Shown here: positions 1 to 8,007 of the stretch, one piece after another
Position numbering within the stretch: position 1 is the stretch's first letter
How the letters are laid out: every line of letters starts with the position of its first letter
DNA from: Betaproteobacteria bacterium
Lineage (GTDB): Bacteria > Pseudomonadota > Gammaproteobacteria > Burkholderiales > Casimicrobiaceae
Reading direction: 5' to 3'
Length of the DNA: 64,000 nucleotides
Assembly (NCBI GenBank): GCA_009778785.1
Contig: WRFN01000009.1
Location: forward strand, 28,424 to 92,423
Program-made: the position numbers and the translations under genes
The notes under the pieces: model-generated
What the model saw: the letters and a program-made list of their open reading frames with translations, nothing else
The model's database searches: none
What the model was told of the DNA's origin: nothing

Positions 1-2
1 AG

Positions 3-1001
3 GCGAATACGGAAGACATCGCTTTTTATCATCTACATAAATTAGCAGAAGATCGGTTTGGCTCTAATTTTTGGTTTGATGGGGGATATGGTATAGACGA
101 AAGGCAAATAAAACCAGATGCTGGAGATTATATATATCCGAAAATAAACAATAAGTATTACACAATTAAAGACATTCTTGGTTATTGGGACAATGTGCGT
201 CAAGGCAAGTCCAAGGCGCTGATTGCTTTAAGGCAAGGAAATCAAGGCTATCATTTATTGGATTCGCCATATAAAATTATTTGGTCTTATGCAAACACAC
301 AAAAGTTTTTCTTTACGGATGAACCTGTGATCTGGGCAAGAAATCAATACAATGCTATTGGGAGCGATAACAGAGATGAAATTCTATACTTGTTTTCTTT
401 GTTGAATTCAAAGGTGTCGGATTACATAATTAAGCATTCTTTTAAATTGGTGAATGAGGATACTTTAACAATAGCAATTGGATTGAAAAATATCAAATTC
501 GCCATTCGAACGCCGAAAATATCACAGCAAAATCAGCTTATTAAAGATGAAATTATTGCCCAAGCGGATGCTCTGCTTTCTCTTGAAAATGTTGTCTTGC
601 GCGATATGGTGAATCTGAACCAAGTCCAGATACAAAGGTTTGACGAGATTTCTGTTTCGGAGTGTTCTTTGATTTTATCATCCGCTCGAAAGAAGACCGA
701 ACTTGAGTTGCCTGATATTCGAACAGGCGAATTGGTCGTAAAAGCCATTTCAGAGTACTACGGTGACAAAAAGGGAAATTTGCAATTGGTTGAAATAACC
801 TTATCCGACCTGAAGGTAATTCCAGTCATTGACTTTGAAAAACAATCTCAAATCAAGGCTTATATCGACGACTTGGTGTTTGCCCTTTATTTCAACATGA
901 AACTACCCAAACTTGGCTTATCCGAGCACGCCAACATCAAAAAGCTCTGTCAGCAGAATGAATTTTACGCTTGCGTTAATGGCGAATCAAAAGCGCTCTA
1001 G
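3..1001 (+). CDS. C-terminal part of a DNA methyltransferase/type II restriction-modification specificity protein (5' truncated by window edge)
   Basis: The reading frame is open from base 3, so the start lies outside the window and 332 residues are visible. The segment around FSLLNSKVSDYII, followed by a KIS-x-QNQLI stretch, resembles the TaqI-like target-recognition domain at the C-terminus of Eco57I/TaqI-type N6-adenine methylases and type IIG enzymes. No catalytic NPPY motif is visible; it would lie upstream. The DNA is clearly more AT-rich than the rest of the window and uses many AT-ending codons, which suggests recent acquisition. The gene ends 7 bp from the convergent stop of cfa. It could instead be the specificity part of another R-M class. 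The family assignment is by motif impression only. Confidence 0.6.
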   Translation, partial: ANTEDIAFYHLHKLAEDRFGSNFWFDGGYGIDERQIKPDAGDYIYPKINNKYYTIKDILGYWDNVRQGKSKALIALRQGNQGYHLLDSPYKIIWSYANTQKFFFTDEPVIWARNQYNAIGSDNRDEILYLFSLLNSKVSDYIIKHSFKLVNEDTLTIAIGLKNIKFAIRTPKISQQNQLIKDEIIAQADALLSLENVVLRDMVNLNQVQIQRFDEISVSECSLILSSARKKTELELPDIRTGELVVKAISEYYGDKKGNLQLVEITLSDLKVIPVIDFEKQSQIKAYIDDLVFALYFNMKLPKLGLSEHANIKKLCQQNEFYACVNGESKAL

Positions 1002-1008
1002 CTCCTCG

Positions 1009-2274
1009 CTACACTCTTTCGTACTCCCAGCGCCGCGACCACGGCAAGGTGCTGGCAAGATCACCGGCGCGGCGACACAACACTTGAAACACGGAAACCT
1101 CGTCGTGTTCAAATGCCCACTCGCAACCGATCAAATACATGCGCCAGATGCGCCAGGTTTTTTCGGGCACCATGGCCTTCAGGCGCTCGGTTTTGTCTTC
1201 GAAAGCGTCGCTCCAGTAGTGCAGGGTGCGGGCGTAGTGACGGCGCAGGTTTTCGATGTCGAACGGTTCCAGACCGCCTTCCTGCATGGTGGTGAGCACG
1301 GTGCCGATATGCGGCAGTTCGCCTTGCGGAAACACATACTGCTCAATGAAGCGACCGCCGCCGTGACGGGTTTCGCCGTTGTGAGCGTCGGTGGAGGTGA
1401 TGCCGTGGTTCATGGCCCAGCCGCCGGGCACGAGCAGGTCGTAGATGATCTTGAAATAGGCCGGCAGGTTTTTCAACCCCACATGCTCGAACATGCCGAC
1501 GCTGGTGATGCGGTCGAACGGGCCACTCACATCGCGGTAGTCTTGCAGGCGGATGTCCACCTGATCGGCCAGCCCCGCCGCCTTGACGCGCTCGCTGGCC
1601 AAATCGAACTGGTTTTGCGACAGCGTGATGCCGACGCAACGCGCTCCGTATTTTTGCGCGGCGCGGATCGCCAACGCACCCCAGCCGCAGCCGATGTCCA
1701 GCAGGCGCTGGCCGGGTTCCAAGCGAATCTTGGTCAGGATGTGGTCAATCTTCTTCATCTGCGCCTCAGCCAGCGTTTCGTCGCCCTGCTCGAAGTAGGC
1801 GCACGAATACACCATCGCCGGATCCAGCCACTCGGCGTAGAAGTCGTTGGAAACGTCGTAGTGGTAGTGGATCGCGTCGCGATCAACAGCGCGGGTATGG
1901 CTGGTGGCGTCGGCGACTTTGTGCGCGATGCGTTGCATCCAGCCGGGTTTGTTATTATCGGCGTTATCGGTGGTATCGCCGCTCTCGACCAGCCGGTGCG
2001 TCAGATCCATGATGTCGCGCACCGTGCCGGTGACGTCGAGATGGCCTTCGACGTAGGCGCGCCCCAGATTGTCCAGCGATGGCGACAACAGCGCGGCGGC
2101 GCCGGAAGTATCGCGCACGTCGATGGTCACGCGCGGTTCGGTGTTCGCTTGGCAAAGGCGCAGACCGGCGCTGCCTTTCCAGCACACCAGCAGGGGAAGA
2201 TCGAAACGTTGACGCAACCGCTCAGCCCAAAGCGTGAGAGCGGCGTTGAGTGGCGTGGAAGAGGAAAGTTGCAT
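1009..2274 (-). CDS. cfa: Cyclopropane-fatty-acyl-phospholipid synthase
   Basis: This 421-residue enzyme transfers a methylene group from S-adenosylmethionine to the double bond of unsaturated acyl chains in membrane phospholipids. Visible family features are HYDVSNDFY near residues 137-145, a YSCAYF segment near 156-161, the SAM-binding DIGCGWG near 193-199, and a C-terminal VFQVLCRR stretch. The frame extends to a TTG at 2283, but AAGGAG ends 10 bases before the ATG at 2274 and only one base before that TTG, so 2274 is the better start. The gene converges on the restriction-modification remnant, and rsgA follows downstream of its 5' region on the same strand. It is probably expressed alone. 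Confidence 0.93.
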   Translation of the reverse strand: MQLSSSTPLNAALTLWAERLRQRFDLPLLVCWKGSAGLRLCQANTEPRVTIDVRDTSGAAALLSPSLDNLGRAYVEGHLDVTGTVRDIMDLTHRLVESGDTTDNADNNKPGWMQRIAHKVADATSHTRAVDRDAIHYHYDVSNDFYAEWLDPAMVYSCAYFEQGDETLAEAQMKKIDHILTKIRLEPGQRLLDIGCGWGALAIRAAQKYGARCVGITLSQNQFDLASERVKAAGLADQVDIRLQDYRDVSGPFDRITSVGMFEHVGLKNLPAYFKIIYDLLVPGGWAMNHGITSTDAHNGETRHGGGRFIEQYVFPQGELPHIGTVLTTMQEGGLEPFDIENLRRHYARTLHYWSDAFEDKTERLKAMVPEKTWRIWRMYLIGCEWAFEHDEVSVFQVLCRRAGDLASTLPWSRRWEYERV

Positions 2275-2511
2275 GGCGAACAAACTCCTTACATCGGACG
2301 AAAGTTTTCAGGGTGTCGTCGTCTGTTCGGGCGGCGGCGGTTCACAGCATTCATTTGTTTCACAATGCTTGCAAAGACAGGTGCTTTTTTCAGAGGTTTT
2401 GCAGATGAGTGTCTTTAAGACGCTTGAATTGTAGAACGCTGATAGGGGTTTATCAAGACGAAATACGCGTCGTAACGTCGCCGACTGTGTAACTTTTTTT
2501 GTATGGAGGCG

Positions 2512-3405
2512 TTAGTACGCCGACTCGCGAATCAAGGTTTGCAACAATTCGAGCCGCTTCGGGTGAAGGCGGCCTTCGTGCAGCGCTTTTTGCACGGCGC
2601 AACCGGGTTCTTTGTCGTGCCGACAATCGCGGAAGCGGCAATGGCCGACCAGCGGCGCGATTTCTTTGAACGCGGCGGTCAATTCGTCCGGCGTCAAATG
2701 TGCCAAACCGAAAACTTTCATCCCCGGAATGTCGATGATCCAGCCGGCGTGGGGTTTTGCCAGCAAGTGCAATGCGGCGAAAGTGGTTGTGTGTTTGCCG
2801 CTGCCGAGCGCTTTCGAGACTGCCGCCGTTTCGCTGCGGGCATTGGGGAAAAGCGCGTTGATCAGCGTAGATTTGCCCATGCCCGATTGGCCGATTAAAA
2901 CGCTTTTCTGTTGTTCCAGATGCGGCCAAAGCGCGGCCACATCGCTTTTGGCGCAGGTTTCAATCACCGGATAACCGAGCGCTTCATACGGCTTGAGACG
3001 CTCGCGCAGAGAAGAAAAACCGGGGAGATCGCGCTTGTTGGCGATCAGCACGAAGCGACAATGCGCGGCTTCGGCGGCGACGATCCAGCGGTTGAGCAGC
3101 ATTTCGTCGAGCGCAATGTCGGGTGCGACGACGCCGAGGATTTGAGTGACGTTGGCGGCGATCCGTTTTTGGCGAATCGCATCGGAGCGGTAAAAAAGGT
3201 TTTGCCGAGGTTTCAGGGCAGTGATGACACCGCTGCTGCCGTCGCCGGTGCGCGCGAGTTCTACCTCATCGCCGCAGACCAGCGTAGTGTCTCGTCCCTT
3301 CAAAACGCAATCGAGACGGTCGCTGTTGTCGAGCGCCACCGTGTAATGGCGACGAAACGTTTCGACGATCAATCCGTGCAGCGTGTTGTTTTCGGAAGAA
3401 GCCAC
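2512..3405 (-). CDS. rsgA: Ribosome small subunit-dependent GTPase A
   Basis: RsgA is a late 30S-subunit assembly GTPase that checks the decoding centre. The 297-residue protein has the circularly permuted GTPase order expected of the family: an N-terminal OB fold, then NKRD (G4) at residues 123-126, Walker A GQSGMGKST at 172-180, and DIPG (G3) at 225-228. A zinc cluster follows (C256, C261, H263, C269). The start is GTG at 3405, only 6 bp after the stop of the M48 protease gene, with no good Shine-Dalgarno sequence. Translational coupling to the protease gene is therefore likely. The peptidase-rsgA-orn neighbourhood is common in Betaproteobacteria. Confidence 0.95.
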   Translation of the reverse strand: MASSENNTLHGLIVETFRRHYTVALDNSDRLDCVLKGRDTTLVCGDEVELARTGDGSSGVITALKPRQNLFYRSDAIRQKRIAANVTQILGVVAPDIALDEMLLNRWIVAAEAAHCRFVLIANKRDLPGFSSLRERLKPYEALGYPVIETCAKSDVAALWPHLEQQKSVLIGQSGMGKSTLINALFPNARSETAAVSKALGSGKHTTTFAALHLLAKPHAGWIIDIPGMKVFGLAHLTPDELTAAFKEIAPLVGHCRFRDCRHDKEPGCAVQKALHEGRLHPKRLELLQTLIRESAY

Positions 3406-3411
3406 GGGAAA

Positions 3412-4695
3412 TCAGGCAGCGCGCTTGGTTGACGCTACGAGTGTACGCAAGTGCGCAATGCGGATCGCCGCCGGCGGGTGCGAATCGTAAAACGCCGAGT
3501 GAATCGGATCGGGCGTCAAGGTTGAGGCGTTGTCTTCGTACAATCGCACCAGCGCTTGCTCCAGCGCGGTCGCCGAAGATTGCGCGGCGGCGTAGGCGTC
3601 GGCTTCAAACTCGTGACGCCGCGAGTAAGCGGCGCTCAGCGGCGTGAACAGAAAAACGAAAACGGGAAGCGCCAGCATGAACAACGACAACGCCACGCCC
3701 GGGCGCGCCATCGCCGCGCTCACTTGTTCGACGGGAATGCCGAGGCCGGTGAAAAACCACGGTTGCTGCATCAGCCAGGCCAGCAACGCCAGAAACGCCA
3801 GCGACAGCAAGGTCGAAAAAGCAATGCGTTTTTTGATGTGGTGGCGTTTGAAATGTCCCAGCTCGTGTGCGAGCACCGCTTCGATTTCATCTTCGTTCAG
3901 ACGACTGAACAGCGTGTCGAAAAACACAACGCGCTTGGCGCGACCGAGGCCGGTGAAGTAAGCGTTGCCGTGGCCGCTGCGACGGCTGCCGTCCATCACG
4001 AACAAGCCGCTGGCGGTGAAGCCGCAACGGGTGAGCAGCGCTTCGATGCGCGTGCGCGTCGGGCCTTCGGGCAACGGTTCAAACTTGTTGAACAGCGGCG
4101 CGATCAGCGTCGGATAAATGACCAGCATCAACAACTGAAACGCCATGAAGACGAACCACGCCCACAGCCACCACAGCGATCCCGCCGCGCGCATCAGCCA
4201 CAGCAACAACGCCATCAGCGGAATACCGATTAACAGCGACAACAATGTGCTTTTGACGAGATCGACGAACCACAAGAAGCGCGTGGAACGATTGAAGCCG
4301 AAGCGCGCTTCGATGCCGAAAGTGCTGTAATAAGAAAACGGCAAACCGAGAAGGCCGCCGATCAGCGCCACCGCCAGCAGCAGCGCGACATCTTGCCACA
4401 GCGCGCCGACGGGCAGCCAGCTTGTCGCCATCATCAGAGCGGCCAGACCGCCGCCGAGCGTCCAAACGAGCAGAATCGCCGTATCGACCACCGCTTCGAT
4501 GCGCCCCAAAGACTGCTTGGCGAGCGTGTAGTCGGCGGCTTTTTGGTGGGCGGCCAGCGCGATGCGTTCGGCGAAAGCGACGGGGATGGTCGCGCGCGAG
4601 GCGGCGACATGGCGACACTGGCGCACAGACAGCCAGCCGCGCAGAGCCAGCGTCAACAACAGCGCCACAAGAAAAACAACGGTAAACCAAGGCAT
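3412..4695 (-). CDS. M48 family (Ste24/CAAX prenyl protease 1-like) membrane metalloprotease
   Basis: This is a 427-residue integral-membrane zinc protease. It has several hydrophobic spans (starting at residue 2 and around 75-130, 180-220, 290-340), the zinc-binding HELGH at about residues 277-281, and a downstream EFEADAYA segment near 357-364 that supplies the third ligand. The frame extends 40 residues upstream, but those residues overlap the divergent orn promoter region and lack membrane character. The ATG at 4695 places the first membrane span at the N-terminus and gives the usual family length. Bacterial homologues are thought to act in membrane-protein quality control, though the substrate is unknown. 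It is followed closely by rsgA in one transcription unit. Confidence 0.9.
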   Translation of the reverse strand: MPWFTVVFLVALLLTLALRGWLSVRQCRHVAASRATIPVAFAERIALAAHQKAADYTLAKQSLGRIEAVVDTAILLVWTLGGGLAALMMATSWLPVGALWQDVALLLAVALIGGLLGLPFSYYSTFGIEARFGFNRSTRFLWFVDLVKSTLLSLLIGIPLMALLLWLMRAAGSLWWLWAWFVFMAFQLLMLVIYPTLIAPLFNKFEPLPEGPTRTRIEALLTRCGFTASGLFVMDGSRRSGHGNAYFTGLGRAKRVVFFDTLFSRLNEDEIEAVLAHELGHFKRHHIKKRIAFSTLLSLAFLALLAWLMQQPWFFTGLGIPVEQVSAAMARPGVALSLFMLALPVFVFLFTPLSAAYSRRHEFEADAYAAAQSSATALEQALVRLYEDNASTLTPDPIHSAFYDSHPPAAIRIAHLRTLVASTKRAA

Positions 4696-4813
4696 AGCGG
4701 AACGGTCGAGAGAATATGCGACAATCAAACCTTTATTGTACTTGAAGGGCGCGCGATGTTTGCATGGAAGGCTGCGGTGGGCGGCATAATTGGAAAAGGG
4801 GCAGGAGATGAGC

Positions 4814-5359
4814 ATGGCAGCCGCCGATGACCGCTTGATTTGGCTGGACCTCGAAATGACCGGCTTGAGGCCGGAGTCCGACCGGATACTGGAAGTGGCG
4901 ATGGTCGTGACCGATGCCGCCTTGAACGTCGTGGCCGAAGCGCCGGTATGGGTCGTACATCAGGCGGACACCGTGCTGGCGGCGATGGACGACTGGAACC
5001 AGAGCATGCACGGACGATCGGGCTTAATCGAGCGCGTCAAGACATCGACGCTGACCGACGCCGAAGTTGAAACACAAGCGCTGGCATTTTTGAAAGAACA
5101 CGTTACCGCGCAAGCGTCGCCGATGTGCGGCAACAGCATTTGTCAGGATCGTCGTTTTCTGGCGCGGCTGATGCCGAAGCTGGAAGCGTTTTTTCATTAC
5201 CGCAATCTCGATGTTTCAACACTGAAAGAACTGTGTCGTCGTTGGCAACCGGAGATCGCGCGCGGTTTCAACAAGGAAACCCGACACGAAGCGTTGGCCG
5301 ATGTGTACGAATCCATTGACGAGTTGAAATACTATCGGGAACATTTCATCAAGGCGTGA
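4814..5359 (+). CDS. orn: Oligoribonuclease
   Basis: Orn is a 3'-5' exoribonuclease that degrades 2-5 nucleotide RNA fragments (and pGpG) to mononucleotides. The protein shows the DEDDh exonuclease fold: DLEMTGL with D12 and E14, [12 protein letters not shown] in the middle, and RHEALADV near the C-terminus with the catalytic His and Asp. Upstream in-frame starts exist at 4790 and 4808. AGGAG at 4803-4807 lies 6 bases before the ATG at 4814, and this start gives 181 residues, the same length as the E. coli enzyme. The gene is divergent from the M48 protease, and the Nudix gene follows 30 bp downstream in the same direction. Confidence 0.95.
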   Translation: MAAADDRLIWLDLEMTGLRPESDRILEVAMVVTDAALNVVAEAPVWVVHQADTVLAAMDDWNQSMHGRSGLIERVKTSTLTDAEVETQALAFLKEHVTAQASPMCGNSICQDRRFLARLMPKLEAFFHYRNLDVSTLKELCRRWQPEIARGFNKETRHEALADVYESIDELKYYREHFIKA

Positions 5360-5389
5360 GAGGGTGTCGGCCCCTGACAAGGAATATCG

Positions 5390-5941
5390 ATGGCGATGAA
5401 TTTTTGCAGTCATTGCGGCGCGGCAGCACTGGAGCTTCGGGTTCCCGAAGGAGATTTGAAGCTGCGCCATGTCTGCCGACAGTGCGGCTACATTCATTAT
5501 CTGAATCCCAAGAGCGTCGTCGGCACGTTGCCGCGCTGGGGAGATCAGGTGTTGTTGTGCCGTCGCGCCATCGAGCCGCGTTATGGTCTCTGGACATTGC
5601 CCGCCGGTTTTTTGGAAATCGGCGAATCGATTGAAGAAGGCGCACGGCGCGAAACTCAGGAAGAAGCAGGCGCGGCGGTGATACTCGAACGACTTTACAC
5701 CGTGATCACCATGCCGAAAATCGGCCAACTGCATTTGATGTTTCTGGCCGATCTGCCCAGCCCCGAATTTTTTGCCGGAACGGAAAGCCTCGAAGTGCGG
5801 CTGTTCAGCGAGGCGGACATTCCGTGGGAAGCGCTGGCGTTTCGTACCATCAGCCGAACGCTGCGCTGCTTTTTCTCGGATCGGTTGCGGATTCAACAAA
5901 AAGCGATCAACGAATTTCCGCTGCGCTTATCGGTATTATAA
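5390..5941 (+). CDS. Nudix hydrolase with N-terminal zinc ribbon
   Basis: The 183-residue protein begins with a zinc ribbon made of two CxxC pairs (CSHC at residues 6-9 and CRQC near 30-33). It then has a Nudix fold with a complete Nudix box: G-x5-E-x7-R-E-x2-E-E-x-G, read as GFLEIGESIEEGARRE continuing into TQEEAG. Nudix enzymes hydrolyse nucleoside diphosphates linked to another moiety. Zinc ribbon plus Nudix resembles the NudC/ADP-ribose pyrophosphatase group, but this protein is shorter than NudC, so the substrate cannot be named. AAGGA lies 6 bases before the ATG. It lies 30 bp after orn, so the two are probably co-transcribed. Confidence 0.88.
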   Translation: MAMNFCSHCGAAALELRVPEGDLKLRHVCRQCGYIHYLNPKSVVGTLPRWGDQVLLCRRAIEPRYGLWTLPAGFLEIGESIEEGARRETQEEAGAAVILERLYTVITMPKIGQLHLMFLADLPSPEFFAGTESLEVRLFSEADIPWEALAFRTISRTLRCFFSDRLRIQQKAINEFPLRLSVL

Positions 5942-5964
5942 GTTTGAAGCCTCCATGAATTTGT

Positions 5965-6027
5965 CTCTCTCATGGAGAGAGGCAAAAATAACCCTCTCCC
6001 ACGGGTGGGAGAGGGTGCCCAAAGGGC
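5965..6027. repeat. Cluster of three short palindromes
   Basis: Three adjacent hairpins lie between the convergent Nudix and DUF11-like genes: CTCTCTC-ATG-GAGAGAG (7-bp stem, 5965-5981), an 11-bp stem at 5991-6016 with a CGGG loop, and GCCC-AAA-GGGC at 6017-6027. None is followed by a T run on either strand, so they are not classical terminators. They resemble REP-like intergenic palindromes and could protect transcript ends arriving from both sides. Confidence 0.7.
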
Positions 6028-6062
6028 AGGGGAGGGGGTATAGCGAGGAGCGAAGCGGCGAA

Positions 6063-7472
6063 TCAAACTTTGTGGTTGCGCTCAACACTGCGTCTGGTTT
6101 TGGGCAAGACGAACCACGCTGCTGCGGTCAACAGCATCAGCAGCAACCAGGGAAGTGCTTTGCCCGTTGGTACGGGGTCGGCGGCGGGGCCTTTGAGTGG
6201 GGCAAAGAATGTGACGCTGGTGGTGCCGGGCGACAGCAAGCCATTCAGCCCGGTAACATTTGGGGCGGCAGCAGCGGGGTCGTCGTTGTCGTAGGTGTCG
6301 GGGGTGGCCGAAGTGACATCCACCGTTACCGTGCAGGAGATCATCAAGGCGGCCAAATCTCCCGATACGGTAAGGGTGGTTCCCAAAATGGAAGTCAGGC
6401 CATTGGGGCAATCGGTCGTGATGTTGGGCGTCGTTGCAAACGTCAGGCCGGACGGCAGCGTTTCGTTGAACGACCAGCCGGTTTTTGCCAGCAAATCATC
6501 GGTGTTGGTGATCGTGAACGTCAGCGTCGTGGTTCCGCCCACGGGCACCGACGTGGAACTGAACGCTTCATCCAACTGCGGCGTCACGTCGATGATTTGC
6601 AGGTCGTCGAGGGCGACATCGTTGCCGGGGGTTTGGGTGGTGCCGTTGGTTACCTGTATGCCGACCGTGGGGACGCTGCTGGTGGCCAGCCATGCGGGTG
6701 TAGTCCCTGTGGTGACGTAAACCGGTGTGCCGGCAGACGTGGTCGCGTAACGATTGTAGGGGGCGTCGGAACAGGGCGTAATCGTCGGAGACTGAACCAA
6801 TGGCGTTAATGCAGAGCTGTCCAGAAGGGAAATCGTTTCCGCCGCTTCATACCAAGTGGCGGTGTTAGGCCTGTAGGTATCCTCTTGACAATGGATCTCG
6901 GCGAAATCGGCCGAGGCGATGTAATAATGTCCTGTCGTGACGGAGAAAACCGAGTTCGCTTGAATCTGAACAGAACTGGAGATAGGGGTTATTACACCTG
7001 TCGTTCCCGGATTGGTCATCGATGCCAGCACGTTGTTGGCGCCGGCAGCCGATCCCTGACCTTGGTACAGACCCAGTACACTGGCCATGGCTTGGAGGAA
7101 TGGCCACGCGGCTTGAGTGTTGGTGCCGGTGCCAGTCCGCCCAGCGTTGGCGCTGCAACCGGTATCGCCGCCTGGCTGCGCCGTACCGGAGTTGAGAATC
7201 CAGCCGTTGCACTGATTCGCCGTTGATGCCCAGCCCGTGCCGACAGTATAGGTTTCACCGTGATCGCCGGCATAGCCTCCGATACCCACCGCAGCACCGG
7301 GCAGTGGAAAGCCGAGAGAAAAATCCTCAACCCATTCTTGCGACCCCGGCTGCGGAATACCCGGTGAACCTTGAGCCAGCACGGTTTGAGAGAGCGCCGT
7401 CAACGCCAAAGCGACAGCGAGAAACGCATGTTTGACATCGCGACGGCGAAGCGAGGTTGCGGTGGAAAACAT
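6063..7472 (-). CDS. Secreted DUF11-like protein with IPTL-CTERM-like C-terminal sorting signal
   Basis: The 469-residue protein starts with a signal peptide (hydrophobic core about residues 15-32, likely cleavage after VLA at 33). The N-terminal half is unrecognised and contains a laminin-G-like layout often seen in secreted proteins. The segment from about 285 to 420 matches the DUF11/conserved-repeat pattern (LTFTITNTDD, then LPSGLTF, then ISCTVTVDVT). The end is tripartite: VPTG near 434-437, a hydrophobic span of about 20 residues, and a basic tail (KTRRSVERNHK). This is the architecture of PEP-CTERM/IPTL-CTERM sorting signals, though the core motif is atypical. AGGAG lies 8 bases before the ATG. 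It lies downstream of the Sel1 cluster but 535 bp from it, so it is probably transcribed separately. Confidence 0.72.
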   Translation of the reverse strand: MFSTATSLRRRDVKHAFLAVALALTALSQTVLAQGSPGIPQPGSQEWVEDFSLGFPLPGAAVGIGGYAGDHGETYTVGTGWASTANQCNGWILNSGTAQPGGDTGCSANAGRTGTGTNTQAAWPFLQAMASVLGLYQGQGSAAGANNVLASMTNPGTTGVITPISSSVQIQANSVFSVTTGHYYIASADFAEIHCQEDTYRPNTATWYEAAETISLLDSSALTPLVQSPTITPCSDAPYNRYATTSAGTPVYVTTGTTPAWLATSSVPTVGIQVTNGTTQTPGNDVALDDLQIIDVTPQLDEAFSSTSVPVGGTTTLTFTITNTDDLLAKTGWSFNETLPSGLTFATTPNITTDCPNGLTSILGTTLTVSGDLAALMISCTVTVDVTSATPDTYDNDDPAAAAPNVTGLNGLLSPGTTSVTFFAPLKGPAADPVPTGKALPWLLLMLLTAAAWFVLPKTRRSVERNHKV

Positions 7473-8007
7473 CGTTTAAGCTCCTGTTGTGGTCAGAACG
7501 TCTCTGTTTGTTTGATGTTAGTCATCCACGTCTGAGTATATGCGCGCTTTGGTGATGTTGTTCGATCGTTCCAACGAAAGGCGCCTCACTTTTTGTCGCT
7601 CATGGAGCGACTTTGGTTTTTTCTTTTTTCTGTTTCCTTGCCGGTTTCACTGAGAACGCTTTCGTGCAGACCGGTGGTGAAAGTGTGCGGGAACGCGGCG
7701 AATGTTATGGTTGATTTTTTTGGCCTCATTTATTTTTATTCTTGTCAAAAACAGGATCTGCGCACGCTTCATGAGAAATGCTTGATTGTTTTGCGAGTAA
7801 GCGCTACTTTATTGTTGTTTTTTAATGGCGCGATTTTGGTTTTTATTTTTGGGTTTGTGCAAATTGTCTCAACGAAGAAACATTTGCACAAGCCAGCTAT
7901 GAAAGTGCGACAAGCGATTCTGCGAACTCACTTGGCCTCGTCCATTTTTCTTTTTGCAAAAAAACAACAAAAGTTTTTTGACCGCGGGCGTTTAAACCAG
8001 AGACGCT
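7473..8007. other. AT-rich intergenic stretch of 535 bp, no convincing gene
   Basis: This region separates the DUF11-like gene from the last Sel1 gene. It is rich in T runs on the plus strand. A plus-strand open frame starting at 7593 covers part of it, but its second half is the antisense of the Sel1 gene and it has no recognisable domain or ribosome binding site. The minus strand must hold the promoter of the DUF11-like gene. The only clear element is the hairpin plus T tract at 7595-7629. Confidence 0.6.
7595..7629 (+). terminator. Terminator-like hairpin without an obvious upstream gene
   Basis: A 7-bp perfect stem GTCGCTC/GAGCGAC with an ATG loop (7595-7611) is followed by a T-rich tract with runs of six T. 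In the plus orientation this fits a Rho-independent terminator. No plus-strand gene precedes it within the 5' region of the minus-strand DUF11-like gene, so it may end a small antisense or leader RNA, or may be accidental. Confidence 0.45.

Noticed and set aside
913..2418. 501-codon plus-strand frame over cfa
   Set aside because: Antisense shadow; the minus strand encodes a complete CFA synthase with all motifs.
5965..6027. Hairpin cluster as a classical Rho-independent terminator
   Set aside because: Stems are good, but no T run follows on either strand; listed as a repeat instead.
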